Origin: JAEULH01 sp963789785
GTDB taxonomy: Bacteria > Pseudomonadota > Alphaproteobacteria > Rhodospirillales > Defluviicoccaceae
Reading direction: 5' to 3'
Assembly: GCA_963789785.1 (NCBI GenBank)
Contig: CAWBNC010000017.1
Coordinates: forward strand, 62,001-126,000
DNA: 64,000 nucleotides
This document shows positions 8,569 to 17,517 of the stretch, piece by piece (position 1 is the stretch's first letter; each line of letters begins with the position of its first letter). Below the pieces are notes generated by a model that was not told where the DNA came from, searched no databases, and was given only the letters and a program-made list of their open reading frames with translations. The translations under genes and the position numbers were made by a program.

Positions 8569-9231
8569 ATGACAGCCGGAGAGAGCCGGGTGATCGCCAT
8601 CGACGGTCCGGCGGCGGCGGGGAAGGGAACCCTGGCGCGCCGGCTGGCGACGCATTTCGGCTACGCCTATCTCGACACCGGCGCGCTCTATCGCGCCGTG
8701 GCCGCGCGTCTGCTTGCATCGGGTGCCGAGGCGACGCCCGCCGCGGCCGAGGCCGAAGCCCGACGCCTGACGCCCGCGGATTTGGAGCGCGACGACCTGC
8801 GCGGCGACGATGTCGCGAGCCTCGCCTCGACGGTCGCGGCGATGAGCGAAGTCCGTGCCGCGCTGCTTACGTTCCAGCAGGACTTCGCTGACCGTCCCCC
8901 GGATGGGCGCACCGGCGCGGTGCTCGACGGGCGCGATATCGCCACCGTCGTCTGCCCCGACGCTGATGTAAAATTGTTTGTCACGGCCAACGTCGAGGTG
9001 CGCGCCAAACGCAGGCTTAAGGAGTTGCGGGCGCGTGGTGTCAACGCTATACATAGCCGCGTTCTGCGGGAGATGCAGGAACGCGATGCACGTGATTCCG
9101 CAAGAAGTATCGCGCCTCTCCTACCCGCACGGGACGCAGTCGTCATAGACACAAGCACGCTGGACGCCGAACACGCTTTTGCAGCCGCTCTTGAGATCGT
9201 GGAAGCGCGCAACATCCGGGCGCATGCTTGA
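8569..9231 (+). CDS. cmk: Cytidylate kinase
   Basis: Phosphorylates CMP and dCMP with ATP. 220 residues, the normal length. The P-loop IDGPAAAGKGTLARRLA sits at the N-terminus, followed by YLDTGALYRAVA, the NMP-binding DGRDIATVVCPDADVKLFVTA region and the lid RDARDSARSIAPL. I chose the ATG giving a protein that starts a few residues before the P-loop; an ORF reading further upstream is not similar to the family. It precedes rpsA, as in many proteobacteria. Confidence 0.96.
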   Translation: MTAGESRVIAIDGPAAAGKGTLARRLATHFGYAYLDTGALYRAVAARLLASGAEATPAAAEAEARRLTPADLERDDLRGDDVASLASTVAAMSEVRAALLTFQQDFADRPPDGRTGAVLDGRDIATVVCPDADVKLFVTANVEVRAKRRLKELRARGVNAIHSRVLREMQERDARDSARSIAPLLPARDAVVIDTSTLDAEHAFAAALEIVEARNIRAHA

Positions 9232-9395
9232 TCGTCGGCCTGCCGCAACGCCGGGAAGAGTTTCCGTCCGCATTGTCGGGCGGGTGCCGTCCGGGCGCGG
9301 CCTGAGCCCGATGATCACTTCGTGCTGCTCGCGATCGCGCGGCTTCGCTTCTTTTTCATTCACCCCAACCGCAGTACCGACGGAACAACTCACGC

Positions 9396-11219
9396 ATGAC
9401 TGAAATCGCAACCGCCGCCGATCAACACCACGCGAGCGCCAAGGAAAGCTTTGCCGCCCTTCTCGACCAGTCGATGGACGAGGCCGACGGTTTCGAGGGG
9501 CGGGTCGTCCAGGGCACCGTCGTTGACATCGAAAACGACATGGCGGTGATCGACGTCGGGCTCAAATCGGAGGGCCGGGTCAGCCTGAAGGAGTTCTCCG
9601 CGCCGGGCCAGGCTGCGGCGATCACCCCGGGTGACGTCGTCGATGTATTCGTCGAGCGCTACGAGGACCGCGACGGCATGGTTATTCTCAGCCGCGAAAA
9701 GGCGCGGCGCGAGGAGGCCTGGAACGTGCTCGAAAAAGCGTTTAACAGCGGCGAGCGCATCACCGGCACGATCTTCGGCCGGGTCAAGGGCGGGTTTATC
9801 GTCGATCTGTCCGGCGCCGTCGCCTTTCTGCCCGGCAGCCAGGTCGACATCCGGCCGGTGCGCGACATCAGCCCGCTGATGAACACGCCGCAGCCGTTTC
9901 AGATTCTCAAGATGGATCGCAGCCGGAACAACATCGTCGTCTCCCGCCGCGCGGTGCTGGAAGAGACGCGCGCGGAGGCGCGCTCCGAACTGATCGCCAA
10001 CCTCAAGGAGGGTCAGGTTCTCGAAGGCGTCGTCAAGAACATCACCGATTACGGCGCATTCGTCGATCTCGGCGGGGTCGACGGTCTTCTCCATGTGACC
10101 GACATCTCGTGGAAGCGCATCAACCACCCGACGGAAGCCCTGCAGATCGGCGAAACGGTTCACGTCCAGGTCATCCGCTTCAACCCGGAGACGCAGCGCA
10201 TTTCGCTCGGGATGAAGCAGCTCGAGGCCGATCCCTGGGACGGGGTTGAGCTCAAGTATCCTAAGAGCGCGAAGTTCCACGGCCGCGTGACCAACATTAC
10301 CGATTATGGTGCCTTCATCGAGCTCGAAGCCGGCGTCGAAGGCCTGGTCCACGTCTCGGAGATGAGCTGGACCAAGAAAAACGTCCACCCCGGCAAGATC
10401 GTCTCGACCAGCCAAGAGGTCGAAGTCGTCGTCCTCGACGTCGACAAGGACAAGCGACGCATCAGCCTTGGCCTGAAGCAGTGCATGGGCAACCCGTGGG
10501 AAGAATTCCTCGAGAAGTACCCGACGGGATCGATCGTTGAAGGCGAAATCAAGAATATCACCGAGTTCGGCCTGTTCATCGGCCTGCCGGGCGACATCGA
10601 CGGCATGGTTCATCTGTCGGATCTCTCGTGGAGCCGATCCGGCGAAGACATGCTGGGCGAGCAGCAGAAGGGCGAGGTCGTTCGCGCCAAGGTGCTCGAC
10701 GTCGATGTCGATAAGGAGCGCATCTCGCTTGGGGTCAAGCAGCTCGAAGACGATCCGTTCGCGGCGAGCGTCGGCAAGCTGAAGAAGGGCGATGTCGTCA
10801 CCTGCACCGTGACCGCCGTTCTCGACAATGGCATCGAGGTCCAGGTCGGTGACGGTCTGACCGGCCTGATCCGCAAGGCGGAACTTTCGCGCGATCGCAG
10901 CGAGCAGCGGCCCGACAGGTTTGCGCCCGGCGAGAAGGTCGACGCCAAGATCACCCAGCTCGACCACGCCAGCCGCCGTGTCAGCCTCTCGATCCGCGCT
11001 CGTGAAATGGACGATGAGAAGAAGGCGGTCGCGACCTATGGCTCGAGCGACTCCGGGGCCAGCCTCGGTGAGATCCTGGGCGCTGCGATCAAGGAGAAGC
11101 GCGAGTCGGCGCGTCGGGCGGCTGAGCAGAAGAAAGCCGCGGCGCAGGCCGACACCGAGGCCGATGACGCCGACGCGGATGCAGACGCAGACGCAGACGC
11201 CGGCGACGATGAGGCTTAG
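9396..11219 (+). CDS. rpsA: 30S ribosomal protein S1
   Basis: 607 residues with six S1 RNA-binding repeats. Repeats 3-5 show the typical ITDYGAFVDLGGVDGLLHVTD and ITDYGAFIELEAGVEGLVHVSE patterns, each ending in an RISLG(M/L/V)KQ motif. S1 holds mRNA on the small subunit during initiation. The C-terminus continues beyond the last repeat with a basic helix and a tail of alternating Asp and Ala (bases about 11156-11214), making it longer than the common 557-570 residues. A 164-base leader separates it from cmk. Confidence 0.97.
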   Translation: MTEIATAADQHHASAKESFAALLDQSMDEADGFEGRVVQGTVVDIENDMAVIDVGLKSEGRVSLKEFSAPGQAAAITPGDVVDVFVERYEDRDGMVILSREKARREEAWNVLEKAFNSGERITGTIFGRVKGGFIVDLSGAVAFLPGSQVDIRPVRDISPLMNTPQPFQILKMDRSRNNIVVSRRAVLEETRAEARSELIANLKEGQVLEGVVKNITDYGAFVDLGGVDGLLHVTDISWKRINHPTEALQIGETVHVQVIRFNPETQRISLGMKQLEADPWDGVELKYPKSAKFHGRVTNITDYGAFIELEAGVEGLVHVSEMSWTKKNVHPGKIVSTSQEVEVVVLDVDKDKRRISLGLKQCMGNPWEEFLEKYPTGSIVEGEIKNITEFGLFIGLPGDIDGMVHLSDLSWSRSGEDMLGEQQKGEVVRAKVLDVDVDKERISLGVKQLEDDPFAASVGKLKKGDVVTCTVTAVLDNGIEVQVGDGLTGLIRKAELSRDRSEQRPDRFAPGEKVDAKITQLDHASRRVSLSIRAREMDDEKKAVATYGSSDSGASLGEILGAAIKEKRESARRAAEQKKAAAQADTEADDADADADADADAGDDEA

Positions 11220-11289
11220 GCGACAGCTGCGCCGGCCGGCCGGCGACCGGCGCCGCGTCGCCGGCAACGCCTGACCGGCGCGGGCAGCA

Positions 11290-12195
11290 ATGGCGCCCGG
11301 TACGGACTACCTGATCGATCGTCGGCGGCTCAAGCGACGGCTGACGGCCTGGCAAATTGCCGCCGTGGTCGCGATCGTCGCCGCCGTGCTGATCGCCTAT
11401 GGGCGGTTCGACCGCGTCGTCGCTCGGGCCCATGTCGCCAGGCTCAGCGTCACCGGCGTTATCGCCGACGACAGCGATCGGGATCGGGCGCTTGAGGCAC
11501 TGGGCGAGGATAGCAGCGTCAAGGCGCTGATCGTGCGGATCGACAGTCCCGGCGGCACGGTGGTCGGCGGCGAAGCGCTCTACCGTCGCCTGTTCGAGCT
11601 CGGCAAAACCATCCCGGTCGTCGCAGTCATGGGCGAGGTCGCCACCTCGGCGGCGTACATGACGGCGCTGGGCGGGGAGCGGATCTTTGCCCGCGAGGGC
11701 ACCCTGACAGGATCGATCGGCGTGATCATGCAGACGGCCGACGTGACCGGGCTCCTCGACAAGCTCGGAATCAAGCCGGAGTCGATCAAGAGCGCGCCGC
11801 TCAAGGCTCAGCCCAACCCGTTCGAGACGTTCACCCCGGCGGCGAGGGCGGCCATCGAGGCGGTGATCGCCGATGTCTATGAGATGTTCGTCGGCATGGT
11901 CGAAGAGCGGCGGGAGATGAGCCACGACGTCGCCATCGGGCTCGCCGACGGGCGGATCTTTACCGGACGCCAGGCGCTCGCCAGCGGCCTGATCGACGCC
12001 ATCGGCGGCGAAAGCGAAGCCCGGCGGTGGCTGGAGGAAAACAAGGGGGTGGCGACGAGCATGCCGGTGCGTGACGTCGAGCCCGAGGATACGGCCGCGC
12101 AGGTCAGTCGATGGCTCGGTTCGGCCGGAAAAGCTCTTTTTCCTGAAAGGCTTAATCTTGACGGGTTGGTCTCCGTCTGGCACCCTGCGCTCTAG
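11290..12195 (+). CDS. sppA: Signal peptide peptidase SppA, short form
   Basis: 301 residues. An N-terminal membrane anchor (AAVVAIVAAVLIAYG, residues about 25-40) leads into a periplasmic serine-protease domain of the S49 family. The nucleophile serine lies in GTLTGSIGVIMQ and the general-base lysine in SAPLKAQPNPFE, as in the short SppA type. VRIDSPGGTVVGGEALYR is the conserved oxyanion region. It degrades leftover signal peptides in the inner membrane. It sits between rpsA and ihfB, the usual alphaproteobacterial position. Confidence 0.93.
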   Translation: MAPGTDYLIDRRRLKRRLTAWQIAAVVAIVAAVLIAYGRFDRVVARAHVARLSVTGVIADDSDRDRALEALGEDSSVKALIVRIDSPGGTVVGGEALYRRLFELGKTIPVVAVMGEVATSAAYMTALGGERIFAREGTLTGSIGVIMQTADVTGLLDKLGIKPESIKSAPLKAQPNPFETFTPAARAAIEAVIADVYEMFVGMVEERREMSHDVAIGLADGRIFTGRQALASGLIDAIGGESEARRWLEENKGVATSMPVRDVEPEDTAAQVSRWLGSAGKALFPERLNLDGLVSVWHPAL

Positions 12196-12255
12196 TTTAG
12201 GGTTGCGCGATGCCGGGACGGGACGATGGGGCCTTGCACCGGGAGGGGATGATCG

Positions 12256-12543
12256 ATGACCAAGTCCGAGATGATCGCTCGGCTCGCCGCGGCCAATCCC
12301 CATCTCTACCACCGCGATGTCGAGCGGATTGTGACGACGGTCTTCGATGAAATCGCCAGCGCGTTGGCGCGCGGGGATCGGGTCGAGCTGCGCGGTTTCG
12401 GTGCTTTTTCGGTGAAGGAGCGCGGGGCCCGCGTCGGCCGCAACCCGCGAACCGGCGATACGGTCAACGTGACCTCGAAATACATTCCCTACTTCAAGAC
12501 CGGCAAGCAGTTGCGCGAAAAGCTGAACGCGGACGACGAGTAA
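12256..12543 (+). CDS. ihfB: Integration host factor subunit beta
   Basis: 95 residues of the HU/IHF family: MTKSEMIARLAAANPHLYHRDVERIV, then the beta-arm region RGFGAFSVKERGARVGRNPRTGDTV with the DNA-intercalating proline in RNPRTG. The position directly after rpsA-sppA identifies it as the beta subunit rather than HU. It bends DNA in recombination, replication and promoter control. A strong ribosome site GGGAGGGG precedes the ATG. Confidence 0.95.
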   Translation: MTKSEMIARLAAANPHLYHRDVERIVTTVFDEIASALARGDRVELRGFGAFSVKERGARVGRNPRTGDTVNVTSKYIPYFKTGKQLREKLNADDE

Positions 12544-12591
12544 CGATAACGGCCGCGGAGAAAGCGGCTGGCGGGAAGGGTCGATAGGGTC

Positions 12592-12936
12592 ATGAAGGTT
12601 CTGTTCTGGATAATCGTGCCGCTGCTGTTTTTGATCGTCGTCGTCTTTGCGGTGCGCAATCACGCGATGGTCGAGGTCAGTCTGTGGCCGATCCTCCTCG
12701 ACGCGGTGGCGGTGCCGATCTACGCCATCACCCTCGTCGCGCTGTTCATCGGCTTTCTGTGGGGCGGTCTGGTCGCCTGGCTGCAGGGAAGCGCCGGTCG
12801 TGCGCGGCGCCGGGCGCTGGCCCGCAGGCTGGAAGCCGAGCATCGGGAACTGGCGCTGACCCGGGACAAGCTGGCAAGGCTGGAGCGTGCGGAGACAAGC
12901 GCTACCATTCCGTCGCCGCCGGTCGGCGTCGCCTAA
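12592..12936 (+). CDS. lapA: LapA-domain (DUF1049) inner-membrane protein
   Basis: 114 residues: two transmembrane helices (residues about 3-22 and 43-65) separated by VRNHAMVEVSLWPI, then a cytoplasmic basic coiled-coil tail RARRRALARRLEAEHREL. This is the LapA/YciS family, which in E. coli works with LapB in lipopolysaccharide assembly control. The gene follows ihfB in many proteobacteria, as here. No lapB is in the window, so the role is by family only. Confidence 0.85.
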   Translation: MKVLFWIIVPLLFLIVVVFAVRNHAMVEVSLWPILLDAVAVPIYAITLVALFIGFLWGGLVAWLQGSAGRARRRALARRLEAEHRELALTRDKLARLERAETSATIPSPPVGVA

Positions 12937-13092
12937 TCGGAGCGGTCATCGCAACGGTATCCGTCGCGGGCGGGGGCAGGAGCGGAGGCACGTTTCACCG
13001 CCGTCGCCTGTGGCGCCTCGCCATGACCTCGCGATCCATCCGGCGGGCGCCGCCGATCGGGACGCGGATCGCCGGACCTCAGGACTGATGTG

Positions 13093-13806
13093 ATGGTGAA
13101 AGCGCACGAGCGCATCTTCGTCGCCTTTGACACGACCGATCTCGACGGCGCGCTGGAGCTGGCGCGGGCTCTGAGGGGTCTTGTCGGCGGAATCAAGCTC
13201 GGTCACGAGTTCTTCACCGCCTGTGGGCCGGAGGGGGTGCGCCGGATTTCCGAGGTTGGACTGCCGATCTTTCTCGATCTCAAGTTTCACGACATTCCGA
13301 CCACGGTCGCTCACGCCATCACCGCGGCCTTGCCCTTGCGTCCGTTCATGCTGAACGTCCACGGCGGCGGCGGCGAAGCGATGCTGCGGGCGGCGGCCGG
13401 TGCAGCCGCGGCTGCCGGCCGTGATCGACCGCTGGTGCTCGCGGTCACCGTTCTGACTTCGCTTGCGGATGCCGATCTGGCGGCGGTCGGAGTGGCCGGG
13501 GAGGTGCGCGAGCAGGTCACCCGCCTCGCCCTGCTGGCAAAGGCAAGCGGGCTCGATGGCGTTGTCTGCGCCGCTTCGGAGATCATGGCCCTGCGCGGCG
13601 CCACCGGCGGCGCGTTCAAGCTCGTCGTCCCTGGGGTGCGGCCGGCATGGGCGGCGGCCGACGATCACAAACGGGTTCTGTCGCCCGGTGAGGCCGTCGC
13701 CCTTGGCGCCGATTACCTTGTCCTTGGCCGGCCCATTGTCGCTGCCGCCCACCCCGCGGATGCGGCGCGGCGGATCGTTGACGAAATTGCCGCGGCGGAT
13801 GCATGA
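13093..13806 (+). CDS. pyrF: Orotidine 5'-phosphate decarboxylase
   Basis: Last step of UMP synthesis, decarboxylating OMP. 237 residues with the catalytic Lys-Asp array in FLDLKFHDIPTTVAHA, substrate loop motifs IKLGHEFF and VPGVRP, and the phosphate-binding GADYLVLGRPIV near the C-terminus. The GTG three bases upstream is in frame, but the ATG gives the usual N-terminus. Its stop overlaps the trpF start (ATGA). Intact. Confidence 0.96.
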   Translation: MVKAHERIFVAFDTTDLDGALELARALRGLVGGIKLGHEFFTACGPEGVRRISEVGLPIFLDLKFHDIPTTVAHAITAALPLRPFMLNVHGGGGEAMLRAAAGAAAAAGRDRPLVLAVTVLTSLADADLAAVGVAGEVREQVTRLALLAKASGLDGVVCAASEIMALRGATGGAFKLVVPGVRPAWAAADDHKRVLSPGEAVALGADYLVLGRPIVAAAHPADAARRIVDEIAAADA

Positions 13807-14466
13807 GCATGGACGTCAAGATCTGCGGCCTTGATGCGCCGGCGACGCTCACGGCCGCGATCTGTGGCGGCGCCCGCTACGTCGGCTTCGTCTTTTATCC
13901 CTGGTCACCGCGCTTCATCCTGGTCGAGCGCGCCGCCGCAATGGCAATGATGGTGCCGTCGTCGGTCAAGCGGGTCGGCCTGTTCGTGGCTCCGTCCGAT
14001 GCGGAACTTGACGGGATCATGGCGCGTGTGCCGCTCGACATGATCCAGCTCCACGGCGAAGAGACGCCGGAGCGGGTCATGGCGATCAAGCTTCGCTTCG
14101 GCCTGCCGGTGATCAAGGCGCTCGCCGTACACATTGCCGCCGACGTTCGCGATTCAGCCGCGTACGTCACCGTCGCCGATCGGCTCCTGTTCGACGCGCG
14201 GCCTCCGGCACAGGCCCGAGAGGCCGGGCGGGAACGCGGTTTCTTTCGACTGGGGCTTGGTCAAAGGCTTCGCATGTCGTATTCCGTGGTTTCTCGCCGG
14301 CGGGCTCGACGCAACGAACATCGCCGAAGCGGTTCGGCTGAGCGGTGCCGCGGCGCTCGATGTCTCATCGGGGGTCGAAACCGCGCCGGGCGTCAAAAGC
14401 CCGGAGAAGATCAGGCAGTTTCTGCGCGCCGCCGCATCGATCGACACCATAGGAGCGACGCAATGA
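13803..14466 (+). CDS. trpF: Phosphoribosylanthranilate isomerase, one frameshift
   Basis: Amadori isomerisation in tryptophan synthesis. It starts MSMDVKICGLDAPATL, includes GFVFYPWSPRFI and DMIQLHGEETPE, and then near 14205-14218 the frame moves by one base to continue PGGNAVSFDWGLV, FLAGGLDATNIAEA and DVSSGVETAPGVKSPEKI. Dropping one base restores 220 residues, the normal length. Without the shift the N-terminal part reads straight through into trpB, giving a false TrpF-TrpB fusion. The repaired stop overlaps the trpB ATG by four bases. An indel error is the likely cause. Confidence 0.9.
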
Positions 14467-15674
14467 CCGTCGTCAACACCTTCCACGGGGTTCCGGACGA
14501 TCGAGGCCACTTCGGCCTTTATGGCGGTCGCTATGTCGCCGAGACGTTGATGCCGCTGATCTACGAGGTCGAGAAGGCCTACGAGGAAGCCCGCGCCGAC
14601 CCTGCGTTCGCCGAGGAGTTCGCCCTCCAGCTCAAGCACTATGTCGGACGCCCGAGCCCGATCTATTTCGCCCGGCGGCTGACCGAGCGGTTCGCCGGCG
14701 CCCGGATCTACTTCAAGCGCGATGAGCTCAATCACACGGGCGCGCACAAGATCAACAACACCCTCGGCCAGATCCTGCTCGCCCGGCGGATGGGCAAGAC
14801 GCGGATCATCGCCGAGACTGGCGCCGGTCAGCACGGGGTGGCGACGGCGACAGTGTGCGCGCTGTTCGGGTTGCAGTGCATCGTCTACATGGGCGCGACC
14901 GACATCGCCCGGCAGTCGCCGAACGTCTTTCGCATGAAGCTGCTCGGGGCCGAGGTCCGGCCGGTGACCGCCGGAACCCAGACCCTGAAGGACGCCATGA
15001 ACGAGGCGCTCCGCGACTGGGTCAGCAACGTCGATGACACCTACTATCTGATCGGCACGGTCGCGGGCCCGCACCCCTACCCGGCCATGGTGCGCGATTT
15101 CCAGTCGGTTATCGGCCAGGAAGTCCGCGAACAGATCGTCGAACTCGCCGGCCGGCTTCCCGATGTGCTTGTCGCCTGCATCGGCGGCGGATCCAACGCG
15201 CTCGGCCTGTTTCATTCCTTTCTCGACGATACCGAGATCCGGATGATCGGCGTCGAAGCCGCCGGTCGCGGAATTTCCACCGGTGAGCACTGCGCTTCGC
15301 TCACCGCGGGCAAACCCGGCGTTTTGCACGGTAACCGGACCTACCTGCTGCAGACCCGCGACGGCCAGATCAAAGACGGCCATTCCATCGCCGCCGGTCT
15401 TGACTATCCCGGCGTCGGGCCGGAGCACGCCTGGCTGCGCGACAGCGGCCGCGTCGAGTACGTCTCGGTGACCGACGATGAGGCCATGGAGGCCTTTCAG
15501 CTCTGCTCGCGCATCGAGGGGATTATTCCAGCCCTCGAGCCGGCGCATGCCCTGGCTCATGTCGGCCGCATCGCCGGGCGGTTACCCAAAGACGACATCA
15601 TCGTCATGAACATGTGTGGCCGCGGCGACAAGGATGTCTTCACCGCCGCCGCCCACCTCGGGATCGAGCTTTGA
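14463..15674 (+). CDS. trpB: Tryptophan synthase beta chain
   Basis: 403 residues. Condenses indole with serine on pyridoxal phosphate, whose lysine lies in the ELNHTGAHKINNTLGQ motif; the phosphate loop GGGSNALG and the catalytic glutamate in AETGAGQHGVAT are present. I chose the ATG overlapping the trpF stop, because the longer upstream reading is out-of-frame TrpF. The protein starts MTVVNTFHGVPDDRGHFGLY, a normal alphaproteobacterial TrpB N-terminus. Confidence 0.98.
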   Translation: MTVVNTFHGVPDDRGHFGLYGGRYVAETLMPLIYEVEKAYEEARADPAFAEEFALQLKHYVGRPSPIYFARRLTERFAGARIYFKRDELNHTGAHKINNTLGQILLARRMGKTRIIAETGAGQHGVATATVCALFGLQCIVYMGATDIARQSPNVFRMKLLGAEVRPVTAGTQTLKDAMNEALRDWVSNVDDTYYLIGTVAGPHPYPAMVRDFQSVIGQEVREQIVELAGRLPDVLVACIGGGSNALGLFHSFLDDTEIRMIGVEAAGRGISTGEHCASLTAGKPGVLHGNRTYLLQTRDGQIKDGHSIAAGLDYPGVGPEHAWLRDSGRVEYVSVTDDEAMEAFQLCSRIEGIIPALEPAHALAHVGRIAGRLPKDDIIVMNMCGRGDKDVFTAAAHLGIEL

Positions 15675-16516
15675 GCAGCGACAACCGCATCGTCCGCCGC
15701 TTTGCCGCGTTGGCCAGGGAGCGCCGCGGCGGGCTTGTCACCTTCATCACCGCCGGCGATCCCGACCTCGGCACGTCGATGGCGATCCTTCGCGGCCTGC
15801 CCAAGGCGGGCGCCGATCTGATCGAGATCGGAATGCCGTTCAGCGACCCGATGGCCGACGGACCGGCAGTCCAGGCCGCGTCGCTGCGCGCCCTGAAGGC
15901 GGGCCAGACCCTGAAGCGGACGATCGGCATGGTCGCGGCGCTGCGGAGCTCCGACAACGAGACCCCGGTCGTCCTGATGGGCTACTACAACCCGATCTAC
16001 GTCTTCGGCGTCAAAGCCTTCGTCGCCGAGGCCCGGAAGGCCGGGGTCGACGGGCTGATCATCGTCGACCTGCCCCCGGAGGAGTGCGCCGAGCTGCTTG
16101 CCCCGGCGCGCGCGGCCGGCATCGACCTCATCTTTCTTGTCACACCGACCACCGACGACCGCCGGCTGCCGACCGTCCTCAGCCATGCCCGCGGGTTCCT
16201 CTACTATGTCTCGATCACCGGCGTGACCGGCACCGCCTCGCCCTCCATCGCCGACGTCGCAGGCGCCATCAGCAGGCTGCGCCATCACACCAGACTGCCG
16301 ATCGCCGTGGGCTTCGGCATCCGCTCGCCGCAGCAGGCCGCCGCCGTCGCCTCGGTCGCCGATGCGTGCGTCGTCGGCTCGGCTTTGGTCACCAAAGTCG
16401 CCGACCATCTCGATGACCAGGGACTGCCGGGCCCGGACCTGACCCGCTCGGTTCTGTCTTACGTCGGCGAGCTGTCGCGCAGCGTCCGCGGCGCCGGCCG
16501 GGCCGGACCGGCATGA
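15671..16516 (+). CDS. trpA: Tryptophan synthase alpha chain
   Basis: 281 residues. Cleaves indole-3-glycerol phosphate and channels indole to TrpB. FITAGDPDL, LIEIGMPFSDPMADGPAVQAA with the catalytic Glu and Asp, and YYVSITGVTG are all present. The most likely start is the TTG at 15671, which overlaps the trpB stop and gives the usual spacing before the first conserved block; an ATG 57 bases upstream lies inside trpB. The stop overlaps the accD start (ATGA). Confidence 0.95.
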   Translation: MSSDNRIVRRFAALARERRGGLVTFITAGDPDLGTSMAILRGLPKAGADLIEIGMPFSDPMADGPAVQAASLRALKAGQTLKRTIGMVAALRSSDNETPVVLMGYYNPIYVFGVKAFVAEARKAGVDGLIIVDLPPEECAELLAPARAAGIDLIFLVTPTTDDRRLPTVLSHARGFLYYVSITGVTGTASPSIADVAGAISRLRHHTRLPIAVGFGIRSPQQAAAVASVADACVVGSALVTKVADHLDDQGLPGPDLTRSVLSYVGELSRSVRGAGRAGPA

Positions 16517-17517
16517 GCTGGCTCAGCAACGTCGTCCGGCCCAAGCTGCGCGAATGGGTCGGCGTCGGTTCGCGCGCGGTGCCGGACAACCTCTGGGAAA
16601 AATGCCCGTCCTGCGAGCAGATGATCTTCCACCGCGAGCTGGAGAGCCGGCTGCGGGTCTGCCCGCATTGCGACCATCATCTGCGCCTGGGCGTCGACGC
16701 CCGGCTCGGCATGATCTTCGACGACGCTGCTTTCGAGACGATTACGCTGCCGAAAGCGCCGGTGGATCCGCTCAGGTTCCGCGACCTGCGCAAGTACGCC
16801 GACCGGCTCAAGGAGGCGCAGAGCCGCACCGGTCGTAGCGAGGCACTTGTCGTTGCACATGGCGCGGTCGGTGCGCTGCCCGTAGTTGCGGTGGCTTTGA
16901 ACTTCGAGTTCATGGGCGGATCGATGGGGGTTGCGGTCGGCGAGGGCTTCCTCGCCGGCGCCCGCCTCGCCGTCGAGAGGGATGCGACATTCATCGTCAT
17001 CTGCGCCTCGGGCGGGGCGCGCATGCAGGAGGGCATCCTCTCGCTGATGCAGATGGCGCGGACCACCATCGCCGTTCAGCTCGTTCGCGAAGCCGGCCTG
17101 CCCTATCTGGCGATCCTCACCGATCCGACCACCGGAGGCGTATCGGCGTCGTTTGCGATGCTGGGCGATATCACCGTCGCGGAGCCCGGCGCGGTCATCG
17201 GCTTCGCCGGCGCCCGCGTTATCGAGCAGACGATCCGCGAAAGCCTGCCCGCCGGATTCCAGAAGGCCGAATACCTGCTCGACCACGGCATGGTCGATCT
17301 GATCGTCCATCGCTCGGCGCTGCGCGAGACGCTCGTCCGGCTCAACACGCTGCTGCGTCGGCCCAGGCTCGAACCGGCATTGGCGCCGGATGAGCCCGGT
17401 TTCAAGCCGGCGCCGCACGAGGCGGATGACGCGCTCGATGGCGACAGCGACGGCGATGCTGCGCTGGTCCTGCACGCACAGCCGCAGCCGGCCGGCGAAG
17501 ACCGCGTCGTTGAGTAG
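16513..17517 (+). CDS. accD: Acetyl-CoA carboxylase carboxyltransferase subunit beta
   Basis: 334 residues. With AccA it transfers CO2 from carboxybiotin to acetyl-CoA, the first step of fatty acid synthesis. The N-terminal zinc ribbon CPSC-x19-CPHC is intact, followed by the crotonase-fold core with GSMGVAVGEGFLAGA, ICASGGARMQEG and DPTTGGVSASFAMLGD. The last 40 residues form a variable acidic tail (DDALDGDSDGDA) outside the core. It overlaps trpA by four bases and folC by eight. Confidence 0.97.
   Translation: MSWLSNVVRPKLREWVGVGSRAVPDNLWEKCPSCEQMIFHRELESRLRVCPHCDHHLRLGVDARLGMIFDDAAFETITLPKAPVDPLRFRDLRKYADRLKEAQSRTGRSEALVVAHGAVGALPVVAVALNFEFMGGSMGVAVGEGFLAGARLAVERDATFIVICASGGARMQEGILSLMQMARTTIAVQLVREAGLPYLAILTDPTTGGVSASFAMLGDITVAEPGAVIGFAGARVIEQTIRESLPAGFQKAEYLLDHGMVDLIVHRSALRETLVRLNTLLRRPRLEPALAPDEPGFKPAPHEADDALDGDSDGDAALVLHAQPQPAGEDRVVE

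Noticed and set aside
9390..12843. Very long minus-strand open frames opposite rpsA and sppA
   Set aside because: High-GC DNA gives long antisense frames; these lack family similarity and lie fully over well-supported genes.
13803..15674. Single 623-residue TrpF-TrpB fusion
   Set aside because: The middle 90 residues are out-of-frame trpF sequence; the correct trpF C-terminus is in the next frame and trpB has its own overlapping ATG.
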